Shown here in pieces: positions 7,349-15,734 of a stretch of 64,000 nt of DNA. Numbering within the stretch: the stretch's first letter is position 1; the number at the start of each line of letters is the position of its first letter. The position numbers and the translations under genes are program-made. Source of the stretch: Nonlabens sp. (GTDB lineage Bacteria > Bacteroidota > Bacteroidia > Flavobacteriales > Flavobacteriaceae); assembly GCF_018401815.1 (NCBI RefSeq), contig NZ_JAGYKG010000001.1, positions 186,001-250,000 on the forward strand. Reading direction: 5' to 3'. The notes under the pieces were generated by a model. It searched no databases, had not been told where the DNA came from, and was given only the letters and a program-made list of their open reading frames with translations.

Positions 7349-7366
7349 GAGGCTTTTAAAAACCTC
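7349..7366. promoter_or_regulatory. Near-perfect 18-bp palindrome upstream of paaA
   Basis: The sequence GAGGCTTTTAAAAACCTC is palindromic except for one mismatched pair and lies about 109 bp upstream of the paaA start codon. It could be an operator, or a short RNA hairpin within the paaE-paaA leader. No regulator gene is adjacent, so assignment is open. Confidence 0.3.
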
Positions 7367-7401
7367 TATACGTTACTTTTCTCGTTATTTATAATTATTA
7401 C

Positions 7402-7415
7402 GCTTTCGCGAAAGC
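7402..7415. repeat. 14-bp palindrome GCTTTCGCGAAAGC, copy 4
   Basis: Perfect intergenic copy between paaE and paaA, 161 bp upstream of paaA. Confidence 0.95.
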
Positions 7416-7443
7416 GAAATAACAAAACAGCTAAGCGCCAAAC

Positions 7444-7464
7444 GCTAACAGCTAATAGCTAAAC
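7444..7464 (-). repeat. Heptamer array overlapping the paaE stop codon
   Basis: Three heptamers (GCTAACA, GCTAATA, GCTAAAC) end in the paaE stop codon, with a related irregular stretch from about 7427. On the coding strand the first unit is a rotation of TTAGCTG. This is the same unit, in the same orientation to the gene, as the array after lpdA at 13668-13695. No four-helix-bundle gene follows. Confidence 0.6.
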
Positions 7465-8540
7465 TACACGTCATAATCCACGACTAGTTTCTTACTGGTA
7501 GGGACACTTACACAACTCAATACAAATCCTTTTTCTACTTCTTCATCGGTCAAAGCATAGTTGACTTTCATCTCCACAGAGCCTTCTACCACTCGACACT
7601 TACAAGTACTGCATACACCACCTTTACAAGCATAAGGTAAATCTGCTCCAGCATGGATAGCGCCATCGAGCAGGTTGTCAAAATCTTTACCTAATACAAA
7701 ATGGAATTCCTTACTTCCATCAATGATGGTGACCTCTACTCCATCCACTTTTTTCTCCAGCGCTGCAGCTGCTCTGGCTTTATCGGCATCGCTCAAACCA
7801 CTGACAAAAAGTTCAAAATGAACGTTCTCTTTTTTCATTCCTGCAGCAACCAGCTCATCTCTAATCAAAAAGATCATCTCTTCTGGACCACAAATAAAAG
7901 CGTGATCTGTATGCGGTGCGTTAATTAAGGTTTGAGTAAGCGCTTGCATCTTTTCTTGATCAAAACGACCATTAAACAATGGAATATCACGATGCTCTCT
8001 ACTCAGGAAATAAAAAACTTCAAAACGACTTAAATACTTGTTTTTAAGCGCTTCTATCTCTTCCTTAAAGATAATAGATTTTACTGTTCTATTGAGGTAG
8101 AATAACTTGAATTTAGTATTTGGCTCGCTAGCGAGGTGGGTTTTAATAATACTCAACATAGGAGTAATACCACTACCAGCAGCAAATGCTACATAGTTCT
8201 TAGTTTCTTTTTTATCAGCAGCTTCAATTCCAAAATCACCACTAGGCGCAGCAACTTGAAGTACGTCACCAGTTTTCAACTCGCGATTCACATAGGTAGA
8301 AAATTTACCTTCAAAGATTTCTTTAACGGCTACTTTCCATTCATCATCCAGCGGGCTGCTGCATAACGAGTAACTACGTCGCAGATCTTCACCATGTATC
8401 ATGGCGCGCAAGGTCAAGAATTGCCCAGGACGGTACTTAAATTCCTCTTTCAATTCCTGAGGAACGTCAAAAGCGATGACCGTAGTGTCTTCCGTCTCTT
8501 TATAAACTTGGGATAATGTTATGTTATGGAATGTAATCAC
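7464..8540 (-). CDS. paaE: Phenylacetyl-CoA epoxidase reductase PaaE (ferredoxin-NADP reductase type)
   Basis: This 358-residue protein has an N-terminal FAD domain (RPGQFLTLR, RRSYSLCSSP), an NAD(P) domain (FAAGSGITPMLSIIKTHL) and a C-terminal plant-type 2Fe-2S domain (CKGGVCSTCKC with a later Cys in VLSCVSVP). It passes electrons from NADPH to PaaA. It begins with GTG and is the first gene of the operon as seen here, behind a promoter-like region with an overlapping palindrome. Its 3' end overlaps a heptamer array. Confidence 0.95.
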   Translation of the reverse strand: MITFHNITLSQVYKETEDTTVIAFDVPQELKEEFKYRPGQFLTLRAMIHGEDLRRSYSLCSSPLDDEWKVAVKEIFEGKFSTYVNRELKTGDVLQVAAPSGDFGIEAADKKETKNYVAFAAGSGITPMLSIIKTHLASEPNTKFKLFYLNRTVKSIIFKEEIEALKNKYLSRFEVFYFLSREHRDIPLFNGRFDQEKMQALTQTLINAPHTDHAFICGPEEMIFLIRDELVAAGMKKENVHFELFVSGLSDADKARAAAALEKKVDGVEVTIIDGSKEFHFVLGKDFDNLLDGAIHAGADLPYACKGGVCSTCKCRVVEGSVEMKVNYALTDEEVEKGFVLSCVSVPTSKKLVVDYDV

Positions 8541-8564
8541 TTTCTATAGGTCGTTAAGTTGCTA

Positions 8565-8595
8565 CAAAACTAACACTTGTTAGTTTGAAAAACAA
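8565..8595 (-). promoter_or_regulatory. Bacteroidota-type promoter of the paa operon
   Basis: On the minus strand, TAGTTTTG (8565-8572) matches the -7 consensus TAnnTTTG. A TTG (complement of 8593-8595) lies 20 bp further upstream, as expected for the -33 element. The GTG start of paaE is 25 bp downstream. The -7 element overlaps the palindrome at 8569-8584. Confidence 0.6.
8569..8584. promoter_or_regulatory. Candidate operator of the paa operon
   Basis: ACTAACA-CT-TGTTAGT is a perfect 7-bp inverted repeat with a 2-bp centre. It overlaps the predicted -7 box, an ideal place for a repressor. Size and symmetry suit a TetR-family protein such as the PaaR-type regulators that respond to phenylacetyl-CoA. 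The regulator itself is not in this window, so the family assignment is inference. Confidence 0.5.
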
Positions 8596-8825
8596 GCACC
8601 TTATTTTTAACCTCTCAAATAAATTTAAAAAGCCACCTTTAACTTGAATTTCACGACCCTAATTAAAGCTGCATCGTATCTTGTTACTAATGAAGTATCC
8701 TCATATTAAAGCACGAGAATCCATTTTAAAAGAGGCATAAAAAACCATGTATTTTGGTCCTGTATCAATAAGATTAAGAGTAAGACACATTCAAGGACAT
8801 GTTGCGTACTCCTGACGCGATAGCA

Positions 8826-9689
8826 TTAATGATACTTTGTAAAAATCTTTGTTGCCTCGTTATAACTACTTTCAAAAGACATAGGCCTAATATTGCAATC
8901 TGCCTGTACCGTATTGAAATAGCTTAGCATTTTTTCTGTAGGCATATTACCCGTAAGTTCATCTTTTGCCATAGGGCAACCACCGAAACCTTGAATTGCA
9001 CCGTCAAACCTCCTACATCCAGCTTGATATGCCGCATCTATTTTTTCGTGCCAAGAAGAAGGAGTGGTATGTAAATGCGCACCAAATTCAATATTTGGAT
9101 ATTTTAGAATCAAATCTGAGAAAAGGTAGGCAATGTTCTCCGGATTTGAATTGCCTACCGTATCCGAAAGCGATAAGATCCTGACCCCCATTCGGTACAA
9201 TTTATTTGTCCATTCTCCTACGATCTCCACATTCCATGGATCACCGTAAGGATTGCCAAAGCCCATAGAAATATAAACAACTAATTCTTTATTATTTTTT
9301 TGAGCGAGATCAATGATCTCCTGCAGCAATATCACACTTTGATTAATAGTTTTATGAGTGTTGCGCATCTGAAAATTCTCAGATATAGAGAATGGATAAC
9401 CCAAATACTGAATTTCGGGATGTTCACAAGCCGCTTGAGCACCGCGCAAGTTGGCTACAATCGCTAGTAATTTTGAATTGGTTTTTGAAAAGTCTAATTT
9501 GGAAATAACCTCTGCCGTGTCGACCATTTGAGGTATGGCTTTAGGGGAAACAAAACTCCCAAAATCTATAGTATCAAAGCCGCAACGCAATAGTGACTGA
9601 ATGTATTGCACTTTCAAATGTGTAGGAATAAATTCTTTTATTCCCTGCATCGCGTCTCGAGGACATTCTATAATTTTCACCTTTTCCAT
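8826..9689 (-). CDS. Hydroxymethylglutaryl-CoA lyase
   Basis: This 287-residue TIM-barrel lyase of the HMGL-like family opens with KIIECPRDAMQGIKEFIPT and has DTIDFGSFVSPKAIPQM, SDTVGNSNPEN (metal-site region), EFGAHLHTTP and IQGFGGCPMAKDELTGNMPTE, with the active-site Cys. It splits HMG-CoA to acetyl-CoA and acetoacetate, the last step of leucine degradation. It is transcribed toward the paa operon, 285 bp away. A -7 box TATATTTG (9697-9704) lies 7 bp from the start codon. Confidence 0.9.
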   Translation of the reverse strand: MEKVKIIECPRDAMQGIKEFIPTHLKVQYIQSLLRCGFDTIDFGSFVSPKAIPQMVDTAEVISKLDFSKTNSKLLAIVANLRGAQAACEHPEIQYLGYPFSISENFQMRNTHKTINQSVILLQEIIDLAQKNNKELVVYISMGFGNPYGDPWNVEIVGEWTNKLYRMGVRILSLSDTVGNSNPENIAYLFSDLILKYPNIEFGAHLHTTPSSWHEKIDAAYQAGCRRFDGAIQGFGGCPMAKDELTGNMPTEKMLSYFNTVQADCNIRPMSFESSYNEATKIFTKYH

Positions 9690-9696
9690 GGAATTG

Positions 9697-9704
9697 CAAA
9701 TATA
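9697..9704 (-). promoter_or_regulatory. -7 promoter element of the HMG-CoA lyase gene
   Basis: The complement reads TATATTTG, a perfect TAnnTTTG, ending 7 bp before the ATG at 9689, which predicts a very short leader. No clear -33 TTG at standard spacing was found. Confidence 0.5.
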
Positions 9705-9710
9705 AGCTTA

Positions 9711-9724
9711 CGCAAAGGTTTGCG
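9711..9724. promoter_or_regulatory. Palindrome upstream of the HMG-CoA lyase gene
   Basis: CGCAAA-GG-TTTGCG is a perfect inverted repeat with a 2-bp centre, placed between the expected -33 and -7 positions. It may be a repressor site; there is no direct evidence of a binding protein. Confidence 0.35.
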
Positions 9725-9871
9725 AAAAGGATTTATTGCTTCAGTATTTTAATAATGAAAGATATAATAATAAAACTATCCTCGCCCTTGACCTAACTCT
9801 TTCAGCGGAAGTGAATTCAATATCGCTAGCATCACCTTAATTTATTGGTGTTCCCCTCTTTATTTTAACGT

Positions 9872-10489
9872 TTACTGTAGCAATAGGGCCACAGCTATCC
9901 CGATAAAAACAACTAGTTGTGTCCATTTCATGACCGGTGCAAACCATGTGGATGATTTAATAAAACTTGCTGCTTTCCCTGCGACTAAGGCCAGTGCGTA
10001 AAAAACCAACAAAGAAACCAACATAAAAACACCACCTAACATATAAATCTGTATCCAATCTGGAAAGGAGTCTGTTCTAATAAACTGAGGTAATAAGGCA
10101 AGAAAGAATAAAGTGACTTTAGGGTTGAGCAAATTCATGGTGATTCCTATTTTATAAAGTTTCCATAAACTTTGAGAAGACGCTTTAGAGTCACCAAATT
10201 CAATAGAAGAATCTGATTGGTATATTTTAAAAGCGAGATAAAGTAAGTAAATGGCCCCAGCTATTTTTATAGAATACAGCAACCAGTCATTATCTCTGAT
10301 AATTACTGCAAAACCGAAGGCAACAATGGATGTATGAACAATACAGCCTGTAATCAACCCACTAGCAATGGCGATTCCATATTTAGAACCTCTTGCAACT
10401 GATTGTGTGAGTACAAAAATATTATCTGGTCCTGGAGATAGTGCAAGAATTAAAGTTGCGAAGGCAAAAGAGATCAAGGTTTCTAGCAT
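9872..10489 (-). CDS. LysE/RhtB family amino-acid exporter
   Basis: This 205-residue membrane protein has about six hydrophobic segments. The N-terminal motif ALSPGPDNIFVLTQSVARG and the following YGIAIASGLITG are the LysE/RhtB family hallmark. Members export lysine, homoserine, threonine or related solutes; the substrate cannot be read from sequence. It is a single gene, divergent from the small lipoprotein gene at 10581 across a 12-bp repeat array. Confidence 0.85.
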   Translation of the reverse strand: MLETLISFAFATLILALSPGPDNIFVLTQSVARGSKYGIAIASGLITGCIVHTSIVAFGFAVIIRDNDWLLYSIKIAGAIYLLYLAFKIYQSDSSIEFGDSKASSQSLWKLYKIGITMNLLNPKVTLFFLALLPQFIRTDSFPDWIQIYMLGGVFMLVSLLVFYALALVAGKAASFIKSSTWFAPVMKWTQLVVFIGIAVALLLQ

Positions 10490-10520
10490 TTTCCTTAATA
10501 TTTTTAATAATTAGTTTGTT

Positions 10521-10568
10521 TAATCATAATTTTAATCATAATTTTAATCATAATTTTAATCATAATTT
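10521..10568. repeat. Four perfect 12-bp tandem repeats
   Basis: TAATCATAATTT is repeated four times exactly between the divergent lysE-like gene and the lipoprotein gene, ending 12 bp before the latter's ATG. Unlike the other arrays here it lies at gene starts, not at a stop codon. It may influence the promoters of both genes by copy-number variation. Confidence 0.8.
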
Positions 10569-10580
10569 TAAATTAATATT

Positions 10581-11108
10581 ATGAAAATCAGACTTTTATT
10601 AACAGCTTTTATTGGTTGTTTACTTTTCACTTCTTGTGAAAAAGACTCAACCCAAACTGAACTTGAATCTTTTGAAACGACATTTCAAAAGAAAGGTCTA
10701 TCTGATCCATTTGCCTTTAACTACACTATAATAACTACTCAAGGTAAATCTGCTAATCTTACAACCCTAAAAGTTAAAGATTTTATTTCAGGTAAGCTCT
10801 TAAATTCAGATGAAATAATTGAATTCACTGATTATCAACTACTACAGAATCCAGACGATGAAACTGAATACGCTATTACTGCCATCGCAGTTGATGGCAA
10901 CATGAAAGTTAATGTACAAATGTTTCAAACTGAAATGGGCTTTGAGCTAACTGGTAAAAAATGCACTTGTAAATCTTCATGCAGTTACGGTTGTGATGCC
11001 TCGATATGGGGAGGACAATGCCAATGTAGTTCATGTTCTGACAGGAAAGAATGCAAAAAAGAATCGTCTATAGAAATTCCAGACCCATCGATAATTGCTG
11101 CGCCATAA
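10581..11108 (+). CDS. Hypothetical lipoprotein with a cysteine-rich tail
   Basis: The protein has 175 residues. The signal peptide ends in the lipobox LLFTSC, predicting lipid anchoring in the cell envelope. The middle part (residues about 25-120) is mixed alpha/beta-like without a recognised domain. Residues about 126-156 contain eight Cys in spaced pairs (CTCKSSCSYGC ... CQCSSC), suggesting disulfide knots or metal binding. No family is recognised. An imperfect hairpin with a T-run follows the gene and overlaps the pyrD stop codon. Confidence 0.7.
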   Translation: MKIRLLLTAFIGCLLFTSCEKDSTQTELESFETTFQKKGLSDPFAFNYTIITTQGKSANLTTLKVKDFISGKLLNSDEIIEFTDYQLLQNPDDETEYAITAIAVDGNMKVNVQMFQTEMGFELTGKKCTCKSSCSYGCDASIWGGQCQCSSCSDRKECKKESSIEIPDPSIIAAP

Positions 11109-11134
11109 ACAAAAAGTGAAAATAAAATCAAAAG

Positions 11135-11156
11135 CTTTCTTAAGAATTTAAGGAAG
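11135..11156 (+). terminator. Terminator after the Cys-rich lipoprotein gene
   Basis: CTTTCTTAA and TTAAGGAAG form a 9-bp stem (one G-U pair) with a 4-base loop, followed by a run of T. It overlaps the last codons of the convergent pyrD gene. Confidence 0.5.
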
Positions 11157-12200
11157 TTTTTTTGTTTTGAGAATGGCTTCATTAATTTCCTTAATCAAGT
11201 TAGGACCTTCATAAACAAAGCCCGTATACAACTGTACCAGACTAGCTCCAGCATTTATTTTATCAATGGCATCTTGTGCCGTCATGATGCCACCTACTCC
11301 GATGATAGGAAAAGCTCCCTTACTTTTTTGATGTAAAAAAGCAATCACTTCTGTCGCTCGATGAGTTAAAGGTGCGCCACTGAGTCCGCCGGCTTGTTGA
11401 ACTAATTCTTCTGCTGATTGCAATCCTTCTCTAGAGATGGTGGTGTTAGATGCGATCACTCCATCTATTTTAGTGTCTTCTACTATTCCTATGATATCCA
11501 GTAGTTGGTCGTCGGTAAGATCTGGTGCGATTTTCAGGAGAATAGGTTTTCTATTTTCTTTTACATTGTTCAAGTCTTGAAGTGTTTGCAAAATATGAGT
11601 GAGTGGTTTTCTATCCTGCAACTCGCGCAATCCTGGTGTGTTAGGCGAGCTTACATTTACCGTAAAATAATCCACGTGATCAAAGAGTTTTTCAAAACAA
11701 ATGATGTAATCGTTTACCGCTTCTTCATTAGGAGTGACTTTGTTCTTACCTATGTTACCACCTATCAACACGTGATTGGGTTGACCTAATTTAGGATTTT
11801 TCTTTAAGCGCTCCACAGCAGCATCTACTCCACCATTGTTGAATCCCATTCTATTGACAATCGCCTGATCTTTTTTTAATCTAAAAAGACGTTTCTTAGG
11901 ATTTCCATCTTGTGGCAAAGGTGTGAGCGTTCCTATTTCTATGAATCCGAACCCTAGATTTGAAAATTCTTTGAAGGCTTTGGCGTCTTTATCAAATCCC
12001 GCAGCCATTCCCACAGGGTTTTCAAAGCTTAAACCAAAGAGTTCTCTTTTAAGCGCAGGGTGATTTTTTTTAAATAGCTTTCGCGAAAGCGCACTAAAAC
12101 CAGGTACTTTATTTAAAATTTTAATACTGCTGAAGGAGAAGTAATGTACTGCCTCTGGATCAAAAGCAAATAACAAGGGTCTAATAAGTGATTTATACAT
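11148..12200 (-). CDS. pyrD: Dihydroorotate dehydrogenase (quinone), class 2
   Basis: About 350 residues: FMN-binding TIM barrel with [16 protein letters not shown], INVxxNGG-type loops ([10 protein letters not shown]), [14 protein letters not shown] (catalytic Ser region) and [20 protein letters not shown]. The N-terminal helix [20 protein letters not shown] is the membrane/quinone-contact domain of class 2 enzymes. It makes orotate in pyrimidine synthesis. I choose the ATG at 12200 because a -7 box at 12216-12223 overlaps the upstream ATG at 12218. A GCTTTCGCGAAAGC palindrome inside encodes LSRK. Confidence 0.95.
   Translation of the reverse strand: MYKSLIRPLLFAFDPEAVHYFSFSSIKILNKVPGFSALSRKLFKKNHPALKRELFGLSFENPVGMAAGFDKDAKAFKEFSNLGFGFIEIGTLTPLPQDGNPKKRLFRLKKDQAIVNRMGFNNGGVDAAVERLKKNPKLGQPNHVLIGGNIGKNKVTPNEEAVNDYIICFEKLFDHVDYFTVNVSSPNTPGLRELQDRKPLTHILQTLQDLNNVKENRKPILLKIAPDLTDDQLLDIIGIVEDTKIDGVIASNTTISREGLQSAEELVQQAGGLSGAPLTHRATEVIAFLHQKSKGAFPIIGVGGIMTAQDAIDKINAGASLVQLYTGFVYEGPNLIKEINEAILKTKKLP
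12077..12090. repeat. 14-bp palindrome GCTTTCGCGAAAGC, copy 5
   Basis: Perfect copy within pyrD in the frame that encodes LSRK. Confidence 0.95.
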
Positions 12201-12215
12201 AATAATAAGCTTGTG

Positions 12216-12223
12216 CAAATTTA
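12216..12223 (-). promoter_or_regulatory. -7 promoter element of pyrD
   Basis: The minus strand reads TAAATTTG, matching TAnnTTTG, and ends 15 bp before the chosen ATG at 12200. It argues against the longer ORF start at 12218. Confidence 0.5.
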
Positions 12224-12245
12224 CAATCCGTTGGACTTTATTCCA

Positions 12246-12253
12246 TATTTTTG
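12246..12253 (+). promoter_or_regulatory. -7 promoter element of lpdA
   Basis: TATTTTTG matches TAnnTTTG and ends 13 bp before the ATG at 12267. It lies back to back with the pyrD promoter in the 66-bp divergent gap. Confidence 0.5.
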
Positions 12254-12266
12254 TTACTCTTAAAAA

Positions 12267-13667
12267 ATGACTGATATGAGTAAATATGATGTGATCGTTT
12301 TAGGCAGTGGACCTGGCGGATATGTAACGGCAATACGTGCGTCTCAACTAGGGTTAAAAACGGCTATAATTGAAAAAGAATCTCTAGGTGGCGTTTGTTT
12401 GAACTGGGGTTGTATTCCTACTAAAGCACTGATAAAAAGTGCTGATGTGTTCAATTACCTTAACCATGCTGCAGATTACGGTCTTAAAGCAGATAATGTA
12501 GATAAAGATTTTACTGCTGTTGTAAAACGCAGTCGCGATGTGGCTGATGGAATGAGCAAAGGGGTGCAGTTCCTTCTTAAAAAGAATAAAATTGACGTAA
12601 TCATGGGTTACGGTACGATAAAAAAAGGTAAGAAAATCGAAGTGAAAGCTGAAGATGGATCTACCTCAACTGTAGAAGCAGATCATATTATTATTGCTAC
12701 AGGATCAAAATCTCGTGTACTTCCTAACTTACCCCAAGACGGTAAGAAAGTAATAGGCTATCGTGAAGCCATGACGTTAAAGCAGCAGCCTAAAAAACTA
12801 GTTGTTGTAGGTTCTGGAGCAATAGGTGTCGAATTTGCTTATTTCTATAATGCGATGGGAACTGAAGTTACTATTATTGAGTATCTAGACCGTATTGTTC
12901 CTGTGGAGGATATTGATATTTCTAAGCAAATGGAACGCAGCTTCAAAAAATCCGGAATCAACGTAATGACTTCTAGCGAAGTGACTAGTGTGGATACTTC
13001 TGGAGATGGCGTAAAAGTAAAGGTAAAAACTAAAAAAGGAGAAGAAGTAATCGAAGCAGACGTAGTTCTTAGTGCTGTAGGTATTGAAACTAATCTTGCC
13101 AACATAGGTCTTGAAGAAGTCGGAATCTCTACAGATCGAGGTAAGGTACTGGTGAACCAATGGTACCAAACTAATTTACCTGGATATTATGCTATAGGTG
13201 ATATTACTGCTGGTCCAGCACTAGCTCACGTCGCCAGCGCCGAGGGTATTCTTTGTGTTGAAAAAATAGCTAACATGCACGTGGAACCATTAGATTATGG
13301 AAACATCCCAGGATGTACCTATTCCAATCCAGAAATTGCTAGTGTAGGAATGACCGAAGCGCAAGCAAAAGAAGCTGGATACGAAATTAAAGTTGGTAAA
13401 TTCCCGTTTAGTGCCTCTGGAAAAGCAAGTGCTTCAGGAACTAAAGAAGGATTTGTAAAAGTAATTTTTGACGCAAAGTATGGCGAGTGGTTAGGATGTC
13501 ATATGATAGGTGCAGGAGTTACCGACATGATCGCTGAAGCGGTTATCGCAAGAAAATTAGAAACTACAGGACATGAGGTTCTAAAAACAGTTCATCCACA
13601 CCCAACGATGAGTGAAGCGGTTATGGAAGCTGTTGCAGATGCTTATGGTGAGGTGATACACCTTTAG
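12267..13667 (+). CDS. lpdA: Dihydrolipoyl dehydrogenase (E3)
   Basis: This 466-residue flavoenzyme has the FAD motif [18 protein letters not shown], the redox disulfide [15 protein letters not shown], the NAD motif [20 protein letters not shown], the second FAD motif [18 protein letters not shown] and the C-terminal catalytic [10 protein letters not shown]. It reoxidises lipoamide in pyruvate, 2-oxoglutarate or branched-chain 2-oxoacid dehydrogenase complexes. A second in-frame ATG three codons in is also possible. Its TAG stop is followed at once by four heptamer repeats. Confidence 0.96.
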   Translation: MTDMSKYDVIVLGSGPGGYVTAIRASQLGLKTAIIEKESLGGVCLNWGCIPTKALIKSADVFNYLNHAADYGLKADNVDKDFTAVVKRSRDVADGMSKGVQFLLKKNKIDVIMGYGTIKKGKKIEVKAEDGSTSTVEADHIIIATGSKSRVLPNLPQDGKKVIGYREAMTLKQQPKKLVVVGSGAIGVEFAYFYNAMGTEVTIIEYLDRIVPVEDIDISKQMERSFKKSGINVMTSSEVTSVDTSGDGVKVKVKTKKGEEVIEADVVLSAVGIETNLANIGLEEVGISTDRGKVLVNQWYQTNLPGYYAIGDITAGPALAHVASAEGILCVEKIANMHVEPLDYGNIPGCTYSNPEIASVGMTEAQAKEAGYEIKVGKFPFSASGKASASGTKEGFVKVIFDAKYGEWLGCHMIGAGVTDMIAEAVIARKLETTGHEVLKTVHPHPTMSEAVMEAVADAYGEVIHL

Positions 13668-13695
13668 TTAGCTGTTAGCTGTTAGCTGTTAGCTG
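13668..13695 (+). repeat. Four perfect heptamers directly after the lpdA stop codon
   Basis: TTAGCTG is repeated four times beginning at the base after the TAG stop (13665-13667). The coding-strand unit is the same as at the paaE stop codon. A strong hairpin terminator begins 8 bp further on, so the array is transcribed in the 3' UTR. Confidence 0.8.
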
Positions 13696-13702
13696 AACAT
13701 AT

Positions 13703-13739
13703 AAAATCCCCAATTCAAACAAGTAAAATTGGGGATTTT
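13703..13739. terminator. Strong terminator after lpdA
   Basis: A perfect 13-bp stem (AAAATCCCCAATT with its complement) and an 11-base loop, with A and T runs at the ends, could act in both directions. It lies 35 bp after the lpdA stop. Confidence 0.85.
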
Positions 13740-13847
13740 ATTTGGCCTGATTAAAAAATAGTTACTTACTAGAAGTGTCTAGCGATCATGCTAGATTTAA
13801 CGTTGCAGAGATTTGCAGGCGCTTATTCCAATAATTAACCTTATTAA

Positions 13848-14741
13848 TTAGAGCTTCTTAAGGCTTGGTTTTTCTTTGTAAAACACAAATGTCACTTCCT
13901 CGCCTAATTGAAGATTAGAGGCCAGATCAATGAGTTCGCCGTTTTTTTTCATCAATTGAATTTTGGCAGTATTAGGTGGTTTTCTTCCCAAGCTAATTGC
14001 CTTAAGTGAAATGGTGTTCACAGGATCTATTAAGGTCAACTCCATTTCTTTCTTTTTAGCAATAGGACTGTAAGCACTTAATATCTTATTTCCATTAATG
14101 GTCAGGTCTATTTGATCACCGTCTACATCTCCATCATCCCAAATAATTAATTTTAAATATTTTTCTTTCCAGAAAATGTTTAATCGCTCTCCTCCTTTTA
14201 AATCGTTTTTTGCATACCGATTGAACATTTTATCCATATGGATCTTTTGCTTGACACTGTCGGCTATGCGGTCCAAGCGTTCCACTCGTTTTTGAAATTT
14301 ATCCGTGCGTTTCTGAATTTTTTCAGCTGCTGCCATGACCAGTTCACCATCGATACAGCTGGTTAAATCATCGTAATACCCTTTAAAGTTACCGTCTATT
14401 TTTGAGCGACCATTTAATTTTCTCATGCTACCTGTAAAATACACATTGCAAAAATCCAGCTGTTGGATATCTGACTTGGTATAGATGATATCCACTTCTC
14501 TAAATTCCAACAAATTTTCTTTATCATCATACCTACCTACTATAGCAGCCTTAGTTTCGTGTTGGCCATTAAGGTCAGTATAGGAATAGCCAGAAATTTT
14601 ACCATCGACTTCTTTAAAGTCCAGTCTATAAGGGATCATAGAACTATCTGCTAGTTTTAAAAGGCCTAAATATTCATAGGTCTGACCATAAACAGTAGTA
14701 AAACAGAACATTAAAAACACGACAAATAATTTATATTTCAT
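13848..14741 (-). CDS. Secreted hypothetical protein
   Basis: This 297-residue protein starts with a clear signal peptide (KYKLFVVFLMFCFTTVYGQ). The N-terminal half resembles beta-strand repeats with GKISGYSYTDLNGQ; the middle (residues about 140-175) is charged and helical; the C-terminal half contains WDDGDVDGDQIDLTINGNK, common in Bacteroidota periplasmic proteins. No catalytic motif is visible and no family is named with confidence. It is divergent from the TM2 gene and probably periplasmic. Confidence 0.7.
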   Translation of the reverse strand: MKYKLFVVFLMFCFTTVYGQTYEYLGLLKLADSSMIPYRLDFKEVDGKISGYSYTDLNGQHETKAAIVGRYDDKENLLEFREVDIIYTKSDIQQLDFCNVYFTGSMRKLNGRSKIDGNFKGYYDDLTSCIDGELVMAAAEKIQKRTDKFQKRVERLDRIADSVKQKIHMDKMFNRYAKNDLKGGERLNIFWKEKYLKLIIWDDGDVDGDQIDLTINGNKILSAYSPIAKKKEMELTLIDPVNTISLKAISLGRKPPNTAKIQLMKKNGELIDLASNLQLGEEVTFVFYKEKPSLKKL

Positions 14742-14750
14742 AAAAAAGTA

Positions 14751-14758
14751 TATATTTG
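14751..14758 (+). promoter_or_regulatory. -7 promoter element of the TM2 gene
   Basis: TATATTTG matches TAnnTTTG and lies 29 bp upstream of the ATG at 14788. Confidence 0.45.
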
Positions 14759-14787
14759 GGTAAATATAAACAACTAACTAAGTATTT

Positions 14788-15144
14788 ATGAAAACAAAAT
14801 TAACTATAGCTCTTATGAGCATATTTATGATGCTAAGCACTTTTGCATTTGCATCCTTTCCAGTAGAAAGACAAGTACAGACACAGGTAGTGACACTAGA
14901 AGACGGTACTAACGTAGAAGAATCTACTGCTACACTAACTTCTCCTGCCGCTGTTGCATGGTCAGAAGATCAAACTATTGCTTTGCTCTTATGGTTTTTC
15001 CTCGGAGGATTTGCAGCACACCGTTGGTTCTTGAAAAGTCCATGGTACTGGAACGTGTTGTTCATCTTAACCTTTGGTTTCTTTTTTGTAGGTTATATCA
15101 TCGATGGAATTGAAATTATAACAGGAAGTTACCCTGGTCTATAA
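14788..15144 (+). CDS. TM2 domain-containing membrane protein
   Basis: 118 residues. A signal-peptide-like N-terminus (residues 1-23) is followed by a short polar linker and then two membrane helices with the TM2 signature: LLLWFFLGGFAAHRWFL and TFGFFFVGYIIDGIEI. The usual HRFYLG turn of TM2 domains appears as HRWFLK. Role unknown; TM2 proteins are small inner-membrane proteins. A strong hairpin terminator follows immediately. Confidence 0.85.
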   Translation: MKTKLTIALMSIFMMLSTFAFASFPVERQVQTQVVTLEDGTNVEESTATLTSPAAVAWSEDQTIALLLWFFLGGFAAHRWFLKSPWYWNVLFILTFGFFFVGYIIDGIEIITGSYPGL

Positions 15145-15163
15145 TTTTTAAAGCCTTAAAATT

Positions 15164-15199
15164 AAAAGCTCGTATAGAATAAATTCTATACGAGCTTTT
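15164..15199. terminator. Bidirectional terminator between the TM2 gene and aroQ
   Basis: A perfect 17-bp inverted repeat (15164-15180 and 15183-15199) starts with A4 and ends with T4 and more T. It lies between convergent genes, so it can serve both. Confidence 0.88.
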
Positions 15200-15220
15200 T
15201 TATGATCTCTCATCTGCAGA

Positions 15221-15637
15221 TTAAATAAAACTCGTCACCGCAAGTTCATAACCTTTAAGTCCAAAACCACTGATCACTCCGACAGCATGTTTTGAAATAT
15301 AAGATAGGTGTCTAAATTCCTCTCGATCCATCACGTTAGAAATATGTACTTCTACCACAGGTGTCCTAATTCCAGCCACGGCATCTCCTATACCTACAGA
15401 CGTATGTGTATAGGCCCCGGCATTTAAGATCACCGCATCAAAACCATCTTCCTCTGCTTGATGAAGTTTATCGATGATCTCTCCTTCTATATTGGACTGG
15501 AAATAGCCCAGCTCCACTTCTTTAAATTGGAATTGTAGTGCTGTAAAATGGTCTTCAAAAGTTTGAGAACCGTAAATTTCAGGTTCACGTTTGCCTAGCA
15601 AGTTTAAATTAGGACCGTTAAGGAGGAGTATTTTCAT
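15221..15637 (-). CDS. aroQ: Type II 3-dehydroquinate dehydratase
   Basis: This 138-residue enzyme has [17 protein letters not shown] with the catalytic Tyr, [18 protein letters not shown] and [15 protein letters not shown] with the catalytic His. It dehydrates 3-dehydroquinate in the shikimate pathway and assembles as a dodecamer. Start ATG at 15637; a -7-like TATCTTTA (15642-15649, minus) lies 5 bp away. A GCTTTCGCGAAAGC palindrome lies 24 bp upstream, in a regulatory position. Confidence 0.95.
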   Translation of the reverse strand: MKILLLNGPNLNLLGKREPEIYGSQTFEDHFTALQFQFKEVELGYFQSNIEGEIIDKLHQAEEDGFDAVILNAGAYTHTSVGIGDAVAGIRTPVVEVHISNVMDREEFRHLSYISKHAVGVISGFGLKGYELAVTSFI

Positions 15638-15660
15638 GGAGTAAAGATATTGGTTATTCC

Positions 15661-15674
15661 GCTTTCGCGAAAGC
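15661..15674. repeat. 14-bp palindrome GCTTTCGCGAAAGC, copy 6
   Basis: Perfect intergenic copy 24 bp upstream of the aroQ start, close to a -7-like TATCTTTA. Confidence 0.95.
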
Positions 15675-15684
15675 GAGACATAAA

Positions 15685-15712
15685 AAAAGCAGCTCCGTTA
15701 AGAACTGCTTTT
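15685..15712 (-). terminator. Terminator of the beta-barrel protein gene
   Basis: AAAAGCAG and CTGCTTTT form an 8-bp stem. On the minus strand it is followed by a run of T, 23 bp after the stop codon at 15735. Confidence 0.7.
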
Positions 15713-15734
15713 GTAATATTGAATAAGAGTAGCC

